A stretch of 64,000 nucleotides of DNA from Stramonita haemastoma (taxonomy: Eukaryota > Mollusca > Gastropoda > Neogastropoda > Muricidae), in assembly GCA_030674155.1 (NCBI GenBank), contig CM060318.1, positions 67,511,988 to 67,575,987 on the forward strand, in the 5' to 3' direction. Positions 60,346 through 64,000 of the stretch are shown here, one piece after another. A model generated the notes under the pieces. The model did no database searches and was not told the DNA's origin. It was given only the letters and a program-made list of their open reading frames with translations. Positions within the stretch are counted from its first letter, which is position 1. Each line of letters starts with the position of its first letter. The position numbers and the translations under genes are program-made.

Positions 60346-61427
60346 GTCGATGCCGAAGATGAGACAGAAAATACTCAAACTAGTCCAAAACATAACTCTG
60401 GTGTGCGGCCCATGCTGGAAATTGCCGCAAGAGCCGCCCTTTTGATGAAAATATACACAGAGTTCTGTTCTTCTCTGTGCACCGTCTGCACTCCCCTTTT
60501 TGTCTGCGTGTCTGGTGTGTCAGCATATTTCCTTCCTTCTTTGTCTGTCTGTCTGGCTGTTAAAGCAGCCCACATGACTTTAAACAGCTTATCTATTCAT
60601 TCAATTGCATCAAAGCACAATACACCCATTTCATCCAACACTTCTTCGTTTGGCTCCGATGGAAAACTTCAGATCTGCCACATCCTCTCGTCAGTGCTCA
60701 ACAGGCCTAGATATTTCGTGCCATGAATACTCTTCATATCAAGTAATAGCGTTCATTAGCCTTTTTTCCAAATTGGAGTTAATGACGTAGCACTAATGAC
60801 TCTCATAATTAGAGCAATTAGCGTTAATTGACCAGCCAAAGTTGATCAGTCCAGCGAACTTCTGAGCTGCCAGTGGCTCCATTTAACCAACTTCCTGAAG
60901 GCCTGTATCTCGCTGCTTTTTCGGTGAATCGACAGCTCGTCCTCTTCAGTTGCTCTGTACTATGTTTGGGTCTGTTAAGAATTGACTGATTTGCTTGATT
61001 TCTTCCTTAGTTCATCAAGTTGAGTCACTGGACACTTCATGTAAGTTTTAGGCAAAGTGTCTCCGGTACATTGAAAATGGCAGAGCTGCGGCCATAGCTG
61101 GCCTACCCTTCTACAAAAGACGGATAGGTTTTTGACATGACAGTGAGATATTGCTGGCATTCACAACAAAGGACTGTTGTTAGTCTTGTATGAAGGACTT
61201 GCAGGGCAATAGACCCAGTTTGGAATTAGTGTAAACTGTAAAGGAAATCTGTAAGAACAAGATTAACAGAGACTGGATGGGGAGCAACAACTACGATGCG
61301 ATGCAAGTCAAAAGACTGCATGCAAATGTTCTTTCCAGAGAAAAAGTCTAATTGATGTTTTTTCGGATTTTTTTTTTCCTATTGCATTTGCCTGTTGTGT
61401 GTTTCTGGTTGTGTACCAAACACACTA
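60346..61427. other. Intergenic, no gene seen
   Basis: Mostly unique-looking sequence; a 107-codon frame at 60403-60726 has no family resemblance. Confidence 0.4.
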
Positions 61428-61600
<173 letters not shown>

Positions 61601-61679
61601 GTGTGGTCTGTGTGTTGGGTAAAGACCAGTTGAAAAGTGCGCATTGTTTATCGACCCCCATTTTGTATTGAACCCTCTT

Positions 61680-61682
61680 CCC

Positions 61683-61752
<70 letters not shown>
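61680..61752. repeat. Poly-C then (CT)n
   Basis: C run of 13 passing straight into CT. Confidence 0.9.
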
Positions 61753-61939
61753 ATATGCACTGTACACACTATCTCTCAGCATTATCGGCAGGCAGTCAGG
61801 CAAGCAGGCAAGCAAGAAAGAGAGGCCGACGCAGAGCCAGCGAAGAGAGGGTGTGTGCTGTAATGAACGCTCCGATACTGCATTATTTATCTTTTCATCA
61901 GTTTGGGAGGCCACCGTTGCCACAGCTTTTGCCCATGCA

Positions 61940-62110
61940 GAGGGGTGGGGTAGCCAAGTGGTTAGAGCATCGAACTCTTGATGTGATAATCCCTGTGAGT
62001 GCGAGTTCGAGTCTCCGCTGAAAAACCTGTTCAAATAGAATTTCCTCCCCGGAGTTAGTTAGCATTGGTACTAAATCCCTCCCCTGAAAGTTCTTTGGGA
62101 TTAGTGTGGA
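61940..62110 (+). mobile_element. tRNA-headed SINE fragment
   Basis: ggggtagccaagtggttaga and gcgagttcgagtctc are good A- and B-boxes; body gagttagttagcattggtac resembles type A at low identity. Confidence 0.62.
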
Positions 62111-62604
62111 AAATCCCCCTGTGTTGATGCCAAGGGCCCGTCATCTCTTTCTTCCTGTCACTTCCTTGTCTATTTTGTGCCTTCTTGGTCCATTCTTCTG
62201 CCTTTTTCCAGTAGAAGAAGAAAAGAAGAGAAAATAAGGCCCCGAGTGCAAACACACCCGGAAGCTCTGTGTGTATGTTAAAAATGCTTCTACTTCTCTT
62301 TTCTTTTTCTTTCTTTCTTTTTTTATTTAGGAAGGGGGGGGGGGGGGCTGGTATAAGTGTAGGCTATAGATGGTCGGTTGTATGGATGATACGAATATAA
62401 CCATCTTAAAGCTTTTGGCACAATAAGTTGATCATAGATTTACTGTCGCGCGAGTCCGTGCCATCAAGCATGAAGTGGATGATATCAGTTGACAGGATGA
62501 GGGGTACATGCTGTGAGATACTGCCAACTGTCGTAATTAATGTGTTCCCTAGATACATTATTCACCACTAATTCCCTCCGCCCCCTCTTCCAGAAATGCC
62601 ACAG

Positions 62605-62605
62605 G

Positions 62606-62678
<73 letters not shown>

Positions 62679-62732
62679 GTCTTCTGTCTGTCTGTCTGTC
62701 TGTCTATCTTTCTTCTTTCTTCTTTCTATCTT

Positions 62733-62764
<32 letters not shown>

Positions 62765-62793
62765 CTTTTTTCTTTCTTTCTTCTTTTTTTCTT

Positions 62794-62867
<74 letters not shown>

Positions 62868-62870
62868 AAT
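62605..62870. repeat. (CTAT)n / (CTTT)n compound repeat
   Basis: Two pure ctat blocks (62605-62660 and 62796-62868) either side of ctgt and ctttctttt blocks. Confidence 0.93.
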
Positions 62871-63304
62871 TTATCGGGCTGTTCTGTGTGTCTGAAGTTC
62901 TAAAAAGACCTGTTTCCTCGTGGGTACGGCATTGCTTTAAATGTACTGTGTTCGAAGTCAGCTGCAACCCTTTGAGGACGGAACAATGGCAGAAACAGCA
63001 AACGACTTAATTAACGGATTCCATACATTCATTATTCATCTTCGCGATGGCTCGTGATGCCATGTTTGGCCCAGCTTTTGCTCACGTTCGTGCCAGGTAG
63101 TCGCGTGCAGTTGTAAGGGATGCTGATGTTGTTTCTGTTTTGGTGTGTGACTTATCTTCGTCATCTTTCCCTTCTCCATTCCTAGAGTCACTGGGACACT
63201 GCACTGAAGTGTCCGAGTATAGCGTCATGGGCTACTTGAGCGTGGCGGAGTCTTTGTGGGTTGCTGAGTGCATGCTGGGTGTGTTATGTTATCCATACCA
63301 TCAG
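62871..63304. other. Intergenic, no gene seen
   Basis: Unique-looking and relatively GC-balanced; no frame I can name. Confidence 0.4.
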
Positions 63305-63535
63305 CAATCGGGACGGGATAGCTCAGTGGTCAAAGCACTTCCTCTCCCCAAGCTAAGGTTTAACATCGTTGAGAGTAGTTATCTCTTTGATGGGTGACCG
63401 GTTATGACCCTGGTTTCAGTGCAGTCCACGCAGTTCACCCAACTGTCAATGGGTACCTGCCCTCTTTAAGGACAGGGAAGGTAAAAGCATGCTAGGTTAT
63501 GGGACATCCCCTACCTTTTTGGGTGTTTTACCATC
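63305..63535 (+). mobile_element. SINE with tRNA-like head and 5S-rRNA-like segment, copy 2
   Basis: Starts gggacgggatagctcagtgg; then aaggtttaacatcgttgaga and ctttgatgggtgaccggtta; 3' part gtcaatgggtacctgccctc as in copy 1. Confidence 0.72.
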
Positions 63536-63699
63536 AGCAATAACTGACTTACCCTTCTTTAAAAAAAAGTTTTGTTTATTCTTAGCTTTACAGTAAGAAA
63601 CAGAAGCACACAGACAAACCTGATAATGATAATTCTGCAAAATATAAGGTTGAGGTCAGAAAGAAAAGAGTCAGACCACCAAAATCCTACATTACCAAC

Positions 63700-63940
63700 A
63701 TCATTGTCTAGACTATAAACGGAGGCCCTGTGTGCCAACGCACCCAGAACTTCTTGCAACACGTTAAATTCCTGTTCCACTTTTCGTAAGAGTAGGCCAT
63801 CGTGTGCCGGTGGGAACAGATGACAAGGTTTACACATGGACATGGGCTCTGAATGTAAAAAATAAAAATATAAAAAAGCACATAAGTGCTTATTCCATTA
63901 TCCTCGATTTAAAAGAGTAAAAAAAATAAAAAAGTAAATA
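63700..63940 (+). mobile_element. SINE type A, 5' truncated
   Basis: Body from actataaacggaggccctgt, then gtaagagtaggccatcgtgt, tail with cataagtgcttattccatta and (AAATA)n. Confidence 0.75.
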
Positions 63941-64000
63941 AATAAAATTGAGATCAGTGGTCTGGGAGGGCTACAGGATGTCATAGAACCCAGCAGAGAC

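Overview
This is a window of eukaryotic, spliced, repeat-rich animal nuclear DNA. The single recognisable host gene has about 29 coding exons with GT-AG introns. The sequence around it is crowded with (CA)n/(GT)n and (CT)n/(GA)n microsatellites, poly-C/poly-G runs, tRNA-derived SINE-like repeats, LINE remnants and a piggyBac relic. An invertebrate, most likely a marine mollusc such as a gastropod, fits best. That is inference from gene structure and repeat style, not proof.

Layout. Positions 1-6,545 are intergenic: an unidentified lysine-rich ORF remnant at the left edge, a 20-21 bp minisatellite near 3.95-4.28 kb, SINE and MITE-like fragments, and no gene I can support. Positions ~6,545-40,666 on the minus strand hold one gene, a small-HERC E3 ubiquitin ligase (HERC4/HERC3 type). 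Its N-terminal RCC1 repeats are encoded from 40.66 kb down to ~30.9 kb, its linker from ~30.3 to 20.4 kb, and its HECT domain from ~18.9 kb to the stop codon at 7,044. I placed exon borders by joining reading frames across GT/AG sites. In most cases phase and residue count fit exactly, for a predicted length near 1,040 residues. Four exons (2, 8, 9 and 25) carry single-base frame problems, and exon 8 also has an in-frame TGA.

The introns hold the most unusual material. Three minisatellites (56, 34 and 28 bp units) start exactly at the 5' splice sites of exons 21, 11 and 25. Each repeat copy carries a copy of the exon end plus its GT donor. A fourth array, on the other side of exon 21, repeats the acceptor-like ttgcag. 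A fifth, a 750 bp pentanucleotide array, lies about 30 bp beyond the exon 16 donor. Intron 5 carries a piggyBac relic with TTAA on both sides, inserted into an older SINE at that SINE's own TTAA. Intron 27 carries a second copy of the gene's 3' flank, with its own AATAAA.

Positions 40.7-64 kb hold no gene I can support. They contain long GT/CT/GA arrays, many tRNA-derived SINEs in both orientations, a LINE fragment at 44.2-46.1 kb whose 5' part is inverted in the manner of twin priming, a second LINE fragment at 59.7-60.35 kb split by a SINE, and three copies of a SINE that appears to carry a 5S-rRNA-like segment. Several SINE types share heads, bodies or tails in different combinations.
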